In this document: positions 36,298-47,212 of the stretch, in pieces
How positions within the stretch are numbered: position 1 is the stretch's first letter
Layout of the letters: the number at the start of each line of letters is the position of its first letter
Source: Legionella israelensis
GTDB taxonomy: Bacteria; Pseudomonadota; Gammaproteobacteria; Legionellales; Legionellaceae
Direction: 5' to 3'
Length of the DNA stretch: 64,000 nt
Assembly (NCBI RefSeq): GCF_004571175.1
Contig: NZ_CP038273.1
Location: forward strand, 930,001 to 994,000
Program-made: the position numbers and the translations under genes
The notes under the pieces: model-generated
Seen by the model: the letters and a program-made list of their open reading frames with translations, nothing else
What the model was told of the DNA's origin: nothing
The model's database searches: none

Positions 36298-39200
36298 TGA
36301 TCTCCAAATTTTTCATTGAACGACCGGTATTAGCCAATGTCATTGCTTTGTTGCTCGTTTTTCTAGGATTGATCTTCATAGCCGTATTGCCCGTTTCCCA
36401 ATATCCGGAAATCGTCCCTCCTACCATTCAGGTCACTACCAACTACCCAGGAGCTGATGCCAAAACACTGATTAACTCGGTCGCTCTTCCTATTGAGCAG
36501 CAAGTCAATGGGGTAGAAAACATGCTTTATATGCAATCGACCAGCACCAGCACTGGTAATTACAATCTCATCGTGACCTTCGCTATTGGAACGGATCTCA
36601 ATTTTGCCCAGGTTTTGGTACAAAATCGTGTTCAGGCAGCGATGGCTCAATTACCTACTGCAGTTCAGCAGCAAGGAGTGGTAGTACAACAAAAATCCAC
36701 AGCCATTTTGCAATTCATTACACTAACTTCTGAAAATAACAAATATGATGGATTATTCCTTAACAACTATGCCACCATAAACATGCAGGATGAGCTGTCT
36801 CGTTTGCCAGGTGTGGGCAATGTCGTTATCTTTGGCTCAGGCAATTACGCCATGCGGGTATGGCTTGATCCTGAAAAAATGTTGGCTTTCTCTCTGACTC
36901 CCAGCGATGTGCTGAATGCTATCCGTAATCAAAACAGGGAAGTTTCTGCCGGCCAAATTGCCGCACCTCCAACGGAAGGCTCACAAGCCTATCAATTATC
37001 TGTGAATGTTCCAGGTCAACTGGCTGATCCGGACGAATTCGGCAACGTTATCATTAAAACTGAAGCCACACAGCCAAACCAAAAAGCAGACGTCGGCAGC
37101 AGCGCCAAGATCGTTCGTATTCGCGACGTAGGTCGTGTTGAGCTTGGTTCTACCAGCTACAGCCAATTTGCCAATCTTAACAATAAGCCCACTGCAGCCA
37201 TTGGAATCTTCCAGCTTCCAGGCGCCAATGCACTTGAAGTAGCTCAGGAAGTTCGAAAAACCGTTGAGAAAATGGCTAAACAATTTCCTCCTGGCATGAA
37301 ATATTCCATTCCATTTGATACCACCATTTTCGTGAAAGCGTCCGTCGATGAAGTCTATAAAACGCTTTTTGAAGCAGGAATTTTAGTATTGCTGGTCATT
37401 GTCGTTTTCCTGCAGAACTTCCGGGCAACATTGGTGCCGGCCACCACTGTTCCTGTGACCATTATCGGTGCTTTTATCGCCATGTATATGATGGGTTTTT
37501 CCATCAATTTATTAACTTTATTTGCCCTCGTGTTAGCAATTGGTATTGTAGTGGATGATGCGATAGTGATTGTCGAGGGGGTAACCCAACATATTGAGAG
37601 AGGTGTTCCACCCAAGCAATCGGCGATTGAAACCATGCGGGAACTGTTTGGTCCTATTCTCGGAATTACTCTGGTTCTTATGGCTGTCTTTATTCCTGCA
37701 GGATTTATGCCGGGATTAACCGGAGCAATGTATGCGCAGTTTGCCTTGGTGATTGCTGCAACGGCCCTCATCAGTGCCATTAATGCCATGACTCTAAAAC
37801 CTACACAATGCGCTTTATGGCTCAAACCTATCGATCCTGATAAGCCGAAAAATATTTTTTTCCGTGCCTTTGATAGAATATACAATCCTCTGGAAGAGGC
37901 TTATACCCGTTTTATTGATCGTCTTGTGCATCGTAGCGGTTTTGCCTGCATCATTGGAGCTTTATTAGTAGCGCTTGCGATTTTTGGCTTAAGCCGTATA
38001 CCGACAGGATTTATTCCTCTTGAGGATCAAGGATATCTCATCATGAACGTGATGTTGCCCGATGGCGCTTCTCTGGATCGCACACAATCGGTTCTCGATG
38101 AACTCAGCAAAAAAGTCAGTCGTGTCGATGGTATTGAAAACGTCATCTCCATTGGCGGCATTTCCTTGCTGGATAACAACGCCAGCCTGGCCAATGCCGG
38201 TATTTTATATGTTATGTTTAAAGACTGGAGCGAAAGGGGAAAATCGGAAGATTTGCTCTCTCTTTATACAAAACTCAATAAACTGGCTGGTGAAACCTTA
38301 AACGCCAAAGTTTTGGTGGTGGTTCCGCCTCCCATTCAGGGTCTGGGGTTATCCGGGGGCTTTCAAATGCAGATTGAGTTGCAGGATGGGACTTTCGATT
38401 ATCAAAAATTACAGGATGTCACTGATAAATTGATCCATTATGCAAGTCCATTACCGCAATTACAACGACTGATGACTTCCTTTCGTGCTTCAGTACCTCA
38501 GGTTTTAGCGCCTATTAACCGTACTAAAGCTGAATCACTTGGTGTTCATATTGGTGATGCGTTTGATGCACTACAGACCTATCTTGGCTCATCCTATGTA
38601 AACCTTTTTACCAAATTTGGTAAAGTGTTTCAGGTGTATGTGCAAGCTGAAGCGCCTTCTCGTATGAACATTGCGGAAGTACGTAATTACTACGTTAAAA
38701 ACCAATCCGGAGAAATGGTGCCTCTCGGAACATTGACGGATATCACACCCACCGTGGGACCATCTATTATATCTCTTTACAATCTCTATCCTTCCAGCAA
38801 CCTCACTGGCATATCTGGAAAAGGATACAGTTCAGGCCAGGCCATTCAAGTCATGGAGAAAATAGCCAAAACCTATCTACCCAAAGGCATGTCTTATGAG
38901 TGGACCAGTACTGCTTATCAGGAAAAACTGGCTGGAAACATGAGTTATTACATTTTTATTTTATCTCTGTTTTTAGTGTATTTAATCTTGGCCGGGCAAT
39001 ATGAAAACTGGGTTACGCCTGTCTCTATTCTTTTCAGCGTGCCTTTGGCTTTGATTGGTACCGTACTGGTTTTATCCTTGCTCGGTATCGCCAATAATAT
39101 GTACACACAGATAGGTATTTTGCTTTTAATTGCCTTGGCAGCCAAAAACGCGATTTTAATTGTGGAAGTTGCCAGAGAACAGCGCGAAATTCATAAAAAA

Positions 39201-39482
39201 TCCATCCTTGAAGCTGCTGTTTTAGGTGCAAAAACCCGTTTCCGACCTATTCTTATGACTTCTTTTGCCTTTATCATGGGGGTCATGCCCTTAGTCTTTG
39301 CCACAGGCGCTGGCGCTAATGCCAGACGCTCTATCGGCATTGCTGTGAGTAGCGGAATGGTAGCCTCCACTTGCCTTGCCGTTGTCTTTGTACCCGCCTT
39401 TTATGTGTTATTACAACAATGGCAGGAACGACGGCATGAGAAAAAAGCCATGCAAAAAAAACCAAGTCCTACGAAAAACTGA
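36297..39482 (+). CDS. RND-family multidrug efflux transporter (HAE1, AcrB/MexB-like)
   Basis: A 1061-residue inner-membrane proton antiporter with the two 6-helix halves and large periplasmic loops. Helix 4 carries LVLAIGIVVDDAIVIVE with the proton-relay Asp pair; GPSIISLYNLYPSSNL, the FIPAGFMPGLTGAMYAQFAL segment and the final RSIGIAVSSGMVASTCLAV block are typical of HAE1. Stop/start overlap with the adaptor gene is one base (TAATG), with AGAGGAG as ribosome-binding site. No local regulator gene; drug range cannot be read from the sequence. Confidence 0.97.
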   Translation: MISKFFIERPVLANVIALLLVFLGLIFIAVLPVSQYPEIVPPTIQVTTNYPGADAKTLINSVALPIEQQVNGVENMLYMQSTSTSTGNYNLIVTFAIGTDLNFAQVLVQNRVQAAMAQLPTAVQQQGVVVQQKSTAILQFITLTSENNKYDGLFLNNYATINMQDELSRLPGVGNVVIFGSGNYAMRVWLDPEKMLAFSLTPSDVLNAIRNQNREVSAGQIAAPPTEGSQAYQLSVNVPGQLADPDEFGNVIIKTEATQPNQKADVGSSAKIVRIRDVGRVELGSTSYSQFANLNNKPTAAIGIFQLPGANALEVAQEVRKTVEKMAKQFPPGMKYSIPFDTTIFVKASVDEVYKTLFEAGILVLLVIVVFLQNFRATLVPATTVPVTIIGAFIAMYMMGFSINLLTLFALVLAIGIVVDDAIVIVEGVTQHIERGVPPKQSAIETMRELFGPILGITLVLMAVFIPAGFMPGLTGAMYAQFALVIAATALISAINAMTLKPTQCALWLKPIDPDKPKNIFFRAFDRIYNPLEEAYTRFIDRLVHRSGFACIIGALLVALAIFGLSRIPTGFIPLEDQGYLIMNVMLPDGASLDRTQSVLDELSKKVSRVDGIENVISIGGISLLDNNASLANAGILYVMFKDWSERGKSEDLLSLYTKLNKLAGETLNAKVLVVVPPPIQGLGLSGGFQMQIELQDGTFDYQKLQDVTDKLIHYASPLPQLQRLMTSFRASVPQVLAPINRTKAESLGVHIGDAFDALQTYLGSSYVNLFTKFGKVFQVYVQAEAPSRMNIAEVRNYYVKNQSGEMVPLGTLTDITPTVGPSIISLYNLYPSSNLTGISGKGYSSGQAIQVMEKIAKTYLPKGMSYEWTSTAYQEKLAGNMSYYIFILSLFLVYLILAGQYENWVTPVSILFSVPLALIGTVLVLSLLGIANNMYTQIGILLLIALAAKNAILIVEVAREQREIHKKSILEAAVLGAKTRFRPILMTSFAFIMGVMPLVFATGAGANARRSIGIAVSSGMVASTCLAVVFVPAFYVLLQQWQERRHEKKAMQKKPSPTKN

Positions 39483-39588
39483 CACTTTCATAGCTCGATT
39501 TACTATGTTGACGGCCACATAAACGAACAGATTCCATATCAAATTTGCTAAAAAACGTAGCATAGCGACCTATGTGGGCACTTAGGAG

Positions 39589-39621
39589 CTCATGTTACGC
39601 AGCATAGTATTTTTTAGAAGA
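39589..39621 (+). repeat. 33-bp dispersed repeat, copy 1
   Basis: CTCATGTTACGC followed by a TATTTTTTAGAAGA tail; 30 of 33 bases match 49286-49318. Both lie in intergenic DNA near gene ends. Confidence 0.6.
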
Positions 39622-39655
39622 TTTGTGTCTAACTTACCCGAAAATAAAAGCAATT

Positions 39656-40402
39656 TTATTTTTTGGTGAGAATACGCACAGCTATCTTGTCTTTATGTCG
39701 AATATTCTCCAGCAATTTTAAATGATCGCTTCTGATGCTCAAAAATACCTTTTCACCAAAATGTTCACTGATAAAGACCCGCTGAAGGTCAAGATTGTCT
39801 AAAAAAGACAGAACATATGCCTCAAACTGCTCACTGTCATCACGAAATTCTATGGAATCAAACCCGCTGGCATTTAAGGCAAAGCGGTAAGAGTCCTCCG
39901 TTTCCTTTACCAAAGGTCCTTTCATGCAATGATACGCTTTTGGATATATCCAATCCGCTATCACCAGATGACCTTTACCCTTAAGACAGGAATGTATTTG
40001 CTGAAATAATGGTATTTTGTTGGAAACATGATTTAAAACCCCTTTACTGTATACAAGATCAAACTTCTTTGCAGAAAAAGGTATTTTCTCCTCTTCTTCA
40101 TACCTTTTAAAATGCAATTGGCCAGCAAGCTCCTCTGGTGCATGCTCTTCGGCATACTGGGCCATCCACGAATACATTTCCACACCAAACACCTGCATCT
40201 TGTATTTTTTGGCCAAATAAAAAGCTACACCTCCAATGCCGAAACCGACATCAAGAGCTGTTAAACAAGCTAAGTGGATATCGGAGAACATATTTTCTAT
40301 GGCATTGATACCGCCCAATGACATCAGATGTTGACCATAAAGTGCCTCAAATAAAGACACATATTCAGGTTGATAAGGATTAAAATTTTTTTCAGAAGAC
40401 AT
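39656..40402 (-). CDS. SAM-dependent methyltransferase
   Basis: A 248-residue class I methyltransferase. Motif I is LDVGFGIGGVAFYLAKKY, motif II VFGVEMYSWM, motif IV FDLVYSKGVLNHV, and motif VI GHLVIADWIYP. The layout resembles phosphoethanolamine/sarcosine N-methyltransferases, which would fit phosphatidylcholine or osmolyte metabolism, but the acceptor is uncertain. ATG 40402 is chosen over the preceding TTG. It follows the GrpB-like gene by 12 nt. Confidence 0.85.
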   Translation of the reverse strand: MSSEKNFNPYQPEYVSLFEALYGQHLMSLGGINAIENMFSDIHLACLTALDVGFGIGGVAFYLAKKYKMQVFGVEMYSWMAQYAEEHAPEELAGQLHFKRYEEEEKIPFSAKKFDLVYSKGVLNHVSNKIPLFQQIHSCLKGKGHLVIADWIYPKAYHCMKGPLVKETEDSYRFALNASGFDSIEFRDDSEQFEAYVLSFLDNLDLQRVFISEHFGEKVFLSIRSDHLKLLENIRHKDKIAVRILTKK

Positions 40403-40414
40403 CAAAACACCCTT

Positions 40415-40960
40415 CTATGTATCAAATTGCAATGACATTAAATCGATAAAACTGTCTTTCAGCAAACAATAATGATAGGCGTCAACCTGAGCATCGACGA
40501 GCCTTTCTTTTAATTGAATATAAGCATATTTTGCTTTTTCATGATGGCTTATATGTTTTTTAAACGCCAATGCAAATTGCCAGTTTGCGCTGTTTATAAG
40601 TCTTAGATGTATATGATAGCTTTGCCCTTCAAGAACACCCTTAAACAATCTTTTTTCCCACTCAGGGCTAAAATAATCCATCTCATGGAAAGGAACATGA
40701 TCCTGTTTAATGCCCTCCATCATTGTGAAACCAAGCGGTTTTAGTTTTTCTTGAATTTGAGGGATGAAGGAAAAAGATTTTATAGCGCATTGAACATCAA
40801 CGATATCTTTAGCTGGCATGTTTGGAACAGATGTTGAGCCGATATGCTGGACATCTGCAAAAAACTCTAAAGCCGCATGATTCAACCAGGATTTTAAGCG
40901 TTCAAATTTAATGACCCATTCAGGATTGTATGCGTAGAGCTTAACTTGATGTGTATTCAT
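40415..40960 (-). CDS. GrpB family protein (UPF0157)
   Basis: A 181-residue protein of the GrpB/nucleotidyltransferase-like family. Signatures: VKLYAYNPEWVIKFERLKSW, then VQHIGSTSVPNMPAKDIVDV, the latter matching the HxGSTSVPGLxAKPIIDI nucleotidyltransferase-like motif, and a C-terminal helical part. Its biochemical function is not established; related proteins have been linked to CoaE in fusions. Cytosolic. Probably cotranscribed with the methyltransferase. Confidence 0.9.
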   Translation of the reverse strand: MNTHQVKLYAYNPEWVIKFERLKSWLNHAALEFFADVQHIGSTSVPNMPAKDIVDVQCAIKSFSFIPQIQEKLKPLGFTMMEGIKQDHVPFHEMDYFSPEWEKRLFKGVLEGQSYHIHLRLINSANWQFALAFKKHISHHEKAKYAYIQLKERLVDAQVDAYHYCLLKDSFIDLMSLQFDT

Positions 40961-41119
40961 TTTTTTTAAAAGCTATTGAGGATAGCTCCAGTATAAAAGC
41001 TAATGAACCAACTGTCAGGAACTCTTGTTTTTTGTCCTATAATTTTTTGCCATCCTCATTCACTAAAAGATAAGTGCACAGAACCCAGGCCCCTTCCGAT
41101 AAAATAATTGCAGGCCTCA

Positions 41120-41731
41120 TCAATGATGTCTCGCCTGTAACACCGCCATCAGCTCATAAAAATCTGTTTCACATGCTTGCAGTAATACCAGGAAATGAAA
41201 CATTAAATCAGCCGCCTCGTTTAAAAAGAACTCAGGTGGTTCACTGACGGCTGCAATGGCCGTTTCCACGGCTTCTTCACCCACTTTTTGCGCACAACGC
41301 TTAACGCCAGCATAGAACAATTGATTGGTGTAGCTATTTTCAACCGTTTGCTCTGAACGACTTTTAATGAGTTGAATTAATTGCTGTAAAAAAATCAGTG
41401 GCGGCTGGGTATTGCTGCCTTGAAAACAACTTTCTTCACCCAGATGGCAACATGGACCAGCCGGCTTGGCCATAATGAGAAGGCTATCAGCGTCACAATC
41501 GGTTGAAATGCTTTTAACTTCAACGGTATTTCCTGAGGTTTCACCTTTACGCCACAAGCGCTGTTTACTGCGACTGTAAAAGGTCAGTTGACCGGTTTTT
41601 AGCGTAAGCTCTAAAGCTTCGCGATTCATATAACCCAGCATTAACACTCGTCCTGTATGCTCATCCTGAATGACTGCCGGAATAAGTCCATTCATTTTCT
41701 GCCAATCCAGCTTATTCATTAATTCATACAT
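41120..41731 (-). CDS. hisI: Bifunctional phosphoribosyl-AMP cyclohydrolase / phosphoribosyl-ATP pyrophosphatase
   Basis: HisIE catalyses steps 2 and 3 of histidine biosynthesis. The N-terminal cyclohydrolase domain shows [33 protein letters not shown] and the metal-binding DCDADSLL...GPCCHLG cysteines; the C-terminal pyrophosphatase domain shows [12 protein letters not shown] and [14 protein letters not shown]. The 203-residue length is normal for the fusion. The start overlaps the hisF end by 13 nt; last gene of the operon. Confidence 0.96.
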   Translation of the reverse strand: MYELMNKLDWQKMNGLIPAVIQDEHTGRVLMLGYMNREALELTLKTGQLTFYSRSKQRLWRKGETSGNTVEVKSISTDCDADSLLIMAKPAGPCCHLGEESCFQGSNTQPPLIFLQQLIQLIKSRSEQTVENSYTNQLFYAGVKRCAQKVGEEAVETAIAAVSEPPEFFLNEAADLMFHFLVLLQACETDFYELMAVLQARHH

Positions 41732-42495
41732 GACCTGACCTCGATTTGATGTACTGCAAGTTGCTGTTTAAGTTTTTGAATGGTGAATATTTGTTCATGA
41801 AAAACACTGGCAGCCAAAGCTGCATCCACCCTTGTTTTTGAAAAGACCTGGATAAAATCTTCGATTTTGCCTGCACCACCTGAGGCCACCAAAGGAACAG
41901 AAGTTAATTCACGTATCCTTGATAATTGTTCAATGTCATATCCCTTCCGTACACCATCCGACTGCATGCAATTGAGCACGATTTCACCAGCGCCTCTCTG
42001 CTGAACTTCTTTCACCCAATCCACAGTCCTGCGTTTCGTGTTTTTGCTTTTTCTTTCATCACCGGTGTACTGATAGACGTAGTAATCATCCTCTATCCAT
42101 TGGCTGTCAATGCCAATGACGACACATTGGCTACCAAATATACGACTTAACTCATCAATAAGCGATGGATTTTCAAGCGCAGGACTATTTAAAGACAATT
42201 TATCCGCACCAGCATTCAGGATTTGCTTTGCCGTTTCAATCGAGCGTATGCCGCCTGCAACGGTAAAAGGAATATGGATCGCTGCCGCCACCTTTTCAAT
42301 CCATTGACAGCAAACACTGCGCTCATCACTGCTTGCAGTAATATCATAAAATACCAGCTCGTCAGCGCCTTGCTCTGAGTAAGTCGAGGCAAGGGATAAA
42401 ATATCACCCACCACCCGATGATGACGAAATTGTATGCCTTTTACCACTTTATCACGATAAACATCAAGACAGGGAATAATTCGCTTCGCTAACAT
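41719..42495 (-). CDS. hisF: Imidazole glycerol phosphate synthase subunit HisF
   Basis: The cyclase subunit that uses ammonia from HisH to form imidazole glycerol phosphate and AICAR. A 258-residue (beta/alpha)8 barrel starting [20 protein letters not shown], with catalytic Asp in CLDV and in [17 protein letters not shown] 42495 is chosen because the extra upstream residues of the longer frame are not conserved. Overlaps hisA by 32 nt. Confidence 0.97.
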   Translation of the reverse strand: MLAKRIIPCLDVYRDKVVKGIQFRHHRVVGDILSLASTYSEQGADELVFYDITASSDERSVCCQWIEKVAAAIHIPFTVAGGIRSIETAKQILNAGADKLSLNSPALENPSLIDELSRIFGSQCVVIGIDSQWIEDDYYVYQYTGDERKSKNTKRRTVDWVKEVQQRGAGEIVLNCMQSDGVRKGYDIEQLSRIRELTSVPLVASGGAGKIEDFIQVFSKTRVDAALAASVFHEQIFTIQKLKQQLAVHQIEVRSCMN

Positions 42496-43210
42496 CAATA
42501 GCTCCAGATAAATCAAAATCAGACTCATAAAGCAGTCGTCCTAAAATGACTGCATTTACTCCCAGCTTTTCAAGCGCCTGGATATCTTGCCAGTGACGAA
42601 CACCTCCAGAAGCCTGCCAGCGAACAGCAGGAAATCGCTCAATTGCCTCTTCATATAAGTTAAAATTAGGACCTTTCATCATGCCGTCACAGGCAATGTC
42701 CGTACATAAAATATGGGTAATCCCCAATTGTTGATATTCACTGACCACATCCCATAAATGATGCTTGGTAGACGTTTGCCATCCATGGACAGAAAGTTGC
42801 GGCAACTTGTCCTCTATTCTCACATCCAAGGCTAAAATCACCCTTTCCGGCTGTATTTTTTGAATAATTTTGGACGTCAAATCCCTGTCGGTGACAGCGA
42901 TACTGCCAATGACAAGCTGCTCAACGCCTGTTTTAAGACAAGCCTCTGCCGTAGCAAGGCTACGGATGCCCCCACCTGCCTGAACCTTGATGGTTGAGGC
43001 GGCAATAGTACTCATCAAAGGTAATTGCTTCATCTCTCCTGCCTTCGCACCTTCAAGGTCCACCAGATGTAAACGCTTTATTCCTTGCTTTGTGTATCGG
43101 GCAGCCAATGTTTCAGGTCTTTCCGGGTAAATGGTCATTTCGTTAAACCGGCCTTGCCTGAGTCTGACGCATTGTCCTTGATAAATATCAATAGCAGGAA
43201 TGATTAACAT
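42464..43210 (-). CDS. hisA: Phosphoribosylformimino-AICAR-phosphate isomerase HisA
   Basis: A 248-residue (beta/alpha)8 isomerase for the fourth step of the pathway. Start [20 protein letters not shown] carries the catalytic Asp; the second half-barrel Asp is in [15 protein letters not shown]. Paralogous to HisF and placed directly before it, as usual. Overlaps hisH by 7 nt. Confidence 0.97.
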   Translation of the reverse strand: MLIIPAIDIYQGQCVRLRQGRFNEMTIYPERPETLAARYTKQGIKRLHLVDLEGAKAGEMKQLPLMSTIAASTIKVQAGGGIRSLATAEACLKTGVEQLVIGSIAVTDRDLTSKIIQKIQPERVILALDVRIEDKLPQLSVHGWQTSTKHHLWDVVSEYQQLGITHILCTDIACDGMMKGPNFNLYEEAIERFPAVRWQASGGVRHWQDIQALEKLGVNAVILGRLLYESDFDLSGAIDVSEANYSLS

Positions 43211-43803
43211 GCCTTCTCCAGTTGTAAAAAATTATTCAGTAATTTCAGTCCGGTTTGCGCCGATTTTTCAGGATGAAATTGCATCCCATATACATTTCGG
43301 TTTTGCACAATGGCGCTAAAGTTTTGGCCGTAATGACATTGGGCAACCGTATAAGGACTGTCGAGCAAAGCATAACCATGTACAAAATACACATGTTCTT
43401 CTTTATCTAAGTCATGAGAAAGCGGGGAATCTTTTGTCCAAATCAATTGATTCCATCCCATGTGCGGTACAGGATAATTTTCTGTTGCATAAAGCTTGCG
43501 AACCGTACCGGATATCCGTTTTAAACCTTCAACATTGCCTTCTTCACTCTTGTCAAACAAGAGCTGCATTCCGAGACAGATTCCCAGCATCGGTTGAGAC
43601 AAGGTTTGCAGTAAGGGAACCAAATGATGAGAATAAAGTGCTGTCATTGCCGTTTCAGCCGCTCCCACACCCGGTAAAATCACATGACTTGCGTTGCGGA
43701 TTTCTTCAATATCATGCGTTAACAGGCAATTAAAACCTAAACGATGAATAGCATTGGTTAAAGAAGTCAGATTGTTGCCACAAACATCAATAACAGCAAT
43801 CAT
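43204..43803 (-). CDS. hisH: Imidazole glycerol phosphate synthase glutamine amidotransferase HisH
   Basis: A 199-residue class I glutamine amidotransferase. The nucleophile elbow is [12 protein letters not shown], the oxyanion strand [13 protein letters not shown], and the His-Glu pair lies in [12 protein letters not shown]. Supplies ammonia to HisF. Overlaps hisB by 4 nt. Confidence 0.97.
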   Translation of the reverse strand: MIAVIDVCGNNLTSLTNAIHRLGFNCLLTHDIEEIRNASHVILPGVGAAETAMTALYSHHLVPLLQTLSQPMLGICLGMQLLFDKSEEGNVEGLKRISGTVRKLYATENYPVPHMGWNQLIWTKDSPLSHDLDKEEHVYFVHGYALLDSPYTVAQCHYGQNFSAIVQNRNVYGMQFHPEKSAQTGLKLLNNFLQLEKAC

Positions 43804-44861
43804 AAAACCCCCTTCGTCGATGGGATAACAGCTTCTTCGACTTGCTGAATGGCTTGGCGCAAAGCGCGACCTAAGGCTTTAAAGCAGGCCTCAATCATAT
43901 GGTGATGATTTTCCCCGCGAACCGTAATGTGCAGGCTGGCTCCTAAACTGTGAGCTAAAGAGTTAAAGAAATGCGGTACCATTTCAACGGCCATACCTCC
44001 AACAGATTCACGAGTAAACTGACCTTCAAAGATACAGTGACTACGTCCGCTTAAATCGATGGCAACCGAGGCTAATGATTCGTCCATAGGTAGGGTAAAA
44101 CCATAACGAGTGATGCCAAGCTTATCACCTAGTGCCTGCTTCAAGGCTTCTCCCAGCACGATGGCAGTATCTTCAATAAGATGATGTTCATCTACATCGA
44201 GATCGCCACTGGCTTCAATGCATAAACAAAACCCAGCGTGTTTTGCAATCTGCTCCAGCATATGACTAAAAAAGCCAATAGGAGTTTTGATCTCATTGCG
44301 GCATTGACTATCCAGAGTCAATGAAAGTTGAATATCGGTTTCCTGAGTTTTGCGCCTATGGCATGCCCTTCGTTTACGATTTAAAATGGTTTCTGCCACT
44401 TTCAGCCAACCATGATCATGTCTAACAGGAAGAAAGGCAACACCAAGGTTCTCTGCCAGCCTTTTATCGGTTTCTCGATCACCGATAACCCAGGAATTGT
44501 CATAATCAATCTGCGTGCTTCGCAAAAAGGCATCCAGCAATCCAGTTTCTGGTTTACGGCAATGGCAATTATCCTCCTGCTGGTGAGGGCAAATAAAAAC
44601 TTCACTAAATTTAATTCCCTGGGAGGAAAACAAATTTAAAATAAAATCATGTGCTTGTTGAAAGGCAAGCTGGGGGAAAAGATGTGTTCCTAAACCGTCC
44701 TGATTACTGACCATGATCAGGCGATATCCGGCTTTTTTCAAGGATAATAGGGATGGGATCACGTGCGCGCACAAGCGAATTTTATCTAGAGCATCCACCT
44801 GAAAATCAGACGGCTCCTCAACAAGAGTACCATCTCTGTCAATAAATAAAATCTTTTCCAT
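43800..44861 (-). CDS. hisB: Bifunctional histidinol-phosphatase / imidazoleglycerol-phosphate dehydratase HisB
   Basis: A 353-residue fusion of the enteric type. Residues 1-165 are a HAD phosphatase ([30 protein letters not shown]) with the zinc loop [15 protein letters not shown]. The rest is the dehydratase ([53 protein letters not shown]) with its manganese-binding His clusters. One base separates it from hisC. Confidence 0.97.
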   Translation of the reverse strand: MEKILFIDRDGTLVEEPSDFQVDALDKIRLCAHVIPSLLSLKKAGYRLIMVSNQDGLGTHLFPQLAFQQAHDFILNLFSSQGIKFSEVFICPHQQEDNCHCRKPETGLLDAFLRSTQIDYDNSWVIGDRETDKRLAENLGVAFLPVRHDHGWLKVAETILNRKRRACHRRKTQETDIQLSLTLDSQCRNEIKTPIGFFSHMLEQIAKHAGFCLCIEASGDLDVDEHHLIEDTAIVLGEALKQALGDKLGITRYGFTLPMDESLASVAIDLSGRSHCIFEGQFTRESVGGMAVEMVPHFFNSLAHSLGASLHITVRGENHHHMIEACFKALGRALRQAIQQVEEAVIPSTKGVL

Positions 44862-44862
44862 A

Positions 44863-45912
44863 CTACCCCCTGAAAGAACGTAAACAGCTCAGCAAATGCT
44901 GATTCTCGCGTTCATCCCCAACGGTGATGCGAAGCATATTATGCAACGCATCTTCCGAGAAATGACGCACAGCAATGCCTTGTTTGGCAAACCATTCCTT
45001 TAATGAAGCGGCGTGTTCACTGGCCACAAGAATGAAATTAGCATGACTTGAATAGACCTTACTGATCCATACACACTGTGCAAACTGTCTCATCAATCTG
45101 GCACGTTCCTCTATAATCAATCGAATCTTTTTTTGAAACCAGCCTTTATCAGCCAATGCGCGCTTTGCGAGATCAACAACTACAGTTGATAGGGTATATG
45201 GCGGCATGATGGACTTCAGGACTTCAATAACCTCAGCCTGAGCGATGATGGCGCCAAGACGAAGTCCCGCCAGGCCATAAGCTTTAGAAAGCGTACGCAA
45301 GACAATCAGGTTTTCGCAGGATGAAAGCAAGCCGCTTGCTGAAGGAGCCTCAGCAAAATCAATATAAGCCTCATCAACGACAACGATAGCCTGCCCGCTC
45401 ATTTGCTTGCATAAAGCAACGATGCTTGTTAATTCCACCATACTTCCTGTCGGATTATTGGGCCGGCATAACATGATAAGCTTACAATCTGGTTGCCAGG
45501 CCGATAACAAGCGGTCAATGGATAAGCGAAAATCTTCTTTTTCATACAATGGGCAATTAATAAGCTTTACCCGCTGCAATCGAGCATAGAAGGCATACAT
45601 GGAAAAAGTTGGCGGGCATTGCATAACACTATCGACGCCTGCCTGTAAAAAGAGACGAAAGATAAGGTCAATGGCGTCATCACTTCCGCGCGTTAAAAGC
45701 ATTTGCTCAGGATTCACCTGAAACATATCGGCAAGGTTTGCCTGAAGTCCTTTTTGCTCTCCTGTCTCGGGATAACGATTTAAACAGATTTGATTAAAAG
45801 GCACAGGCGTCCATGGCAACTCATTCGCATGCAAGCGACAATTCTTAACCTCCTCTGGCACATAAGGTTTAATTGCTTTCAAATCGGAACGTATTAAATC
45901 TATAATCGACAT
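44863..45912 (-). CDS. hisC: Histidinol-phosphate aminotransferase HisC
   Basis: A 349-residue fold-type I PLP enzyme. The PLP lysine lies in [17 protein letters not shown], the PLP-ring Asp in [13 protein letters not shown], and the CRPNNPTGS motif is typical. Gap to hisD is 2 nt. Confidence 0.96.
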   Translation of the reverse strand: MSIIDLIRSDLKAIKPYVPEEVKNCRLHANELPWTPVPFNQICLNRYPETGEQKGLQANLADMFQVNPEQMLLTRGSDDAIDLIFRLFLQAGVDSVMQCPPTFSMYAFYARLQRVKLINCPLYEKEDFRLSIDRLLSAWQPDCKLIMLCRPNNPTGSMVELTSIVALCKQMSGQAIVVVDEAYIDFAEAPSASGLLSSCENLIVLRTLSKAYGLAGLRLGAIIAQAEVIEVLKSIMPPYTLSTVVVDLAKRALADKGWFQKKIRLIIEERARLMRQFAQCVWISKVYSSHANFILVASEHAASLKEWFAKQGIAVRHFSEDALHNMLRITVGDERENQHLLSCLRSFRG

Positions 45913-45914
45913 GC

Positions 45915-47207
45915 TTATGCTCCCAAGCTAGTTAACCTCAAGCGCACAGCGCTCGCATGAGCATCCAGACCTTCCATTAAGGCCAGAGTAATAGCGGCCT
46001 GGCCAATGCTTCGGATGCCTTCGGAAGTAATGGATTGCACGCTCACTGCTTTCATGAAATCAATGGTGCTAAGCCCTCCATGCTGACGGGCGTAACCATT
46101 CGTTGGAAGCACATGATTGCTTCCAGTGACGTAATCGCCCAGGGTTTCCGCTGCCCATTCACCGATAAAAATCGTACCCGCAGCATGGATGAATGGTATC
46201 CAATCACTGGCATCGGAGCGATGAAGGATCAGATGTTCAGGCGCATAAGTATTGATAATGCGGACCTGCTCATCAAAGGGACAGACCAAAATCAGACTGT
46301 GTTGTAGAGCTTGCTGAATGATCGTCTTCCTGCTTAAAGTCTTTATTTGTTCCGTAACAGCTTCCTTAACCTGGGCTGCAAACTGAGCACTTTCACAGAG
46401 CAAAATGGCCTGTGAATCCTCACCATGTTCGGCCTGTGCCAGTAGATCGGCCGCTACAAAGATGGGATTTGCCTCATCTTCTGCAATGACCATGACTTCA
46501 GAAGGCCCTGCCGGCATATCAATGGCGGCCCCGGCAGGGTCGGCTGCTACCTGCGTTTTGGCCTCCGTCACAAATGCATTGCCAGGCCCAAAGAGTTTAT
46601 CCATTTTAGCGATGGATTCAGTTCCATAAGCCATTGCCGCAATGGCCTGGGCTCCCCCCACCTTGAAAACGGTGTCAATGCCGCAAAGTCTGGCAGCAAC
46701 AAGCAAAGCTGGATTCACTGCGCCATTTCTGTCGGGCGGCGTACAGACAATACGCTGAGGACAACCGGCTACTTTGGCAGGAATAGCCTGCATCAACAAG
46801 GAAGAAACTAAAGGTGTGAAATTCCCCCCTGGCACATACATGCCGATGTTGGAGACAGGTTTATAAACCCGCTCAATTTCAACGCCATTGCTTGTGCTTA
46901 TTCTTTGATTTAAAGGACGCGCTGCTTCATGGTAGTTTGTAATGGTTCTTATAGCTGTCATTAAGGATTGCATAGCTACAGGCTCAATCTCAGCCTGCTG
47001 AATCTCTTTTTCAGATACTCGTAGCTTCAGCAGCTCGACGCCATCAAATTCACGGGTAAAATCAAATAAAGCTTCATCGCCTCTGTTTTTCACTTCATTT
47101 ATAATGACGCTGACCTGAGAGGTGAATGCCCGGCTTTGCTCAGGTCTCGCTAAAGCGCTTTTACGTTCTTCAGCTGACAGAAACAGCCAATTTTTTATGG
47201 TTAACAT
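45915..47207 (-). CDS. hisD: Histidinol dehydrogenase HisD
   Basis: A 430-residue zinc enzyme oxidising histidinol to histidine with two NAD+. Conserved parts: YVPGGNFTPLVSSLLMQAIP, FGPGNAFVTEAKTQVA, DMPAGPSEVMVIAEDEANP with the metal-ligand region, the LLAQAEHGEDSQAILL catalytic segment and the GDYVTGSNHVLPTNGYA end. ATG 47207 follows GGAGTAA; the extra upstream TTG is ignored. Confidence 0.97.
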   Translation of the reverse strand: MLTIKNWLFLSAEERKSALARPEQSRAFTSQVSVIINEVKNRGDEALFDFTREFDGVELLKLRVSEKEIQQAEIEPVAMQSLMTAIRTITNYHEAARPLNQRISTSNGVEIERVYKPVSNIGMYVPGGNFTPLVSSLLMQAIPAKVAGCPQRIVCTPPDRNGAVNPALLVAARLCGIDTVFKVGGAQAIAAMAYGTESIAKMDKLFGPGNAFVTEAKTQVAADPAGAAIDMPAGPSEVMVIAEDEANPIFVAADLLAQAEHGEDSQAILLCESAQFAAQVKEAVTEQIKTLSRKTIIQQALQHSLILVCPFDEQVRIINTYAPEHLILHRSDASDWIPFIHAAGTIFIGEWAAETLGDYVTGSNHVLPTNGYARQHGGLSTIDFMKAVSVQSITSEGIRSIGQAAITLALMEGLDAHASAVRLRLTSLGA

Positions 47208-47212
47208 CAAAC

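Noticed and set aside
37355-37885. 176-residue minus-strand frame inside the RND transporter
   Set aside because: Antisense shadow of a highly conserved transporter region with no ribosome-binding site.
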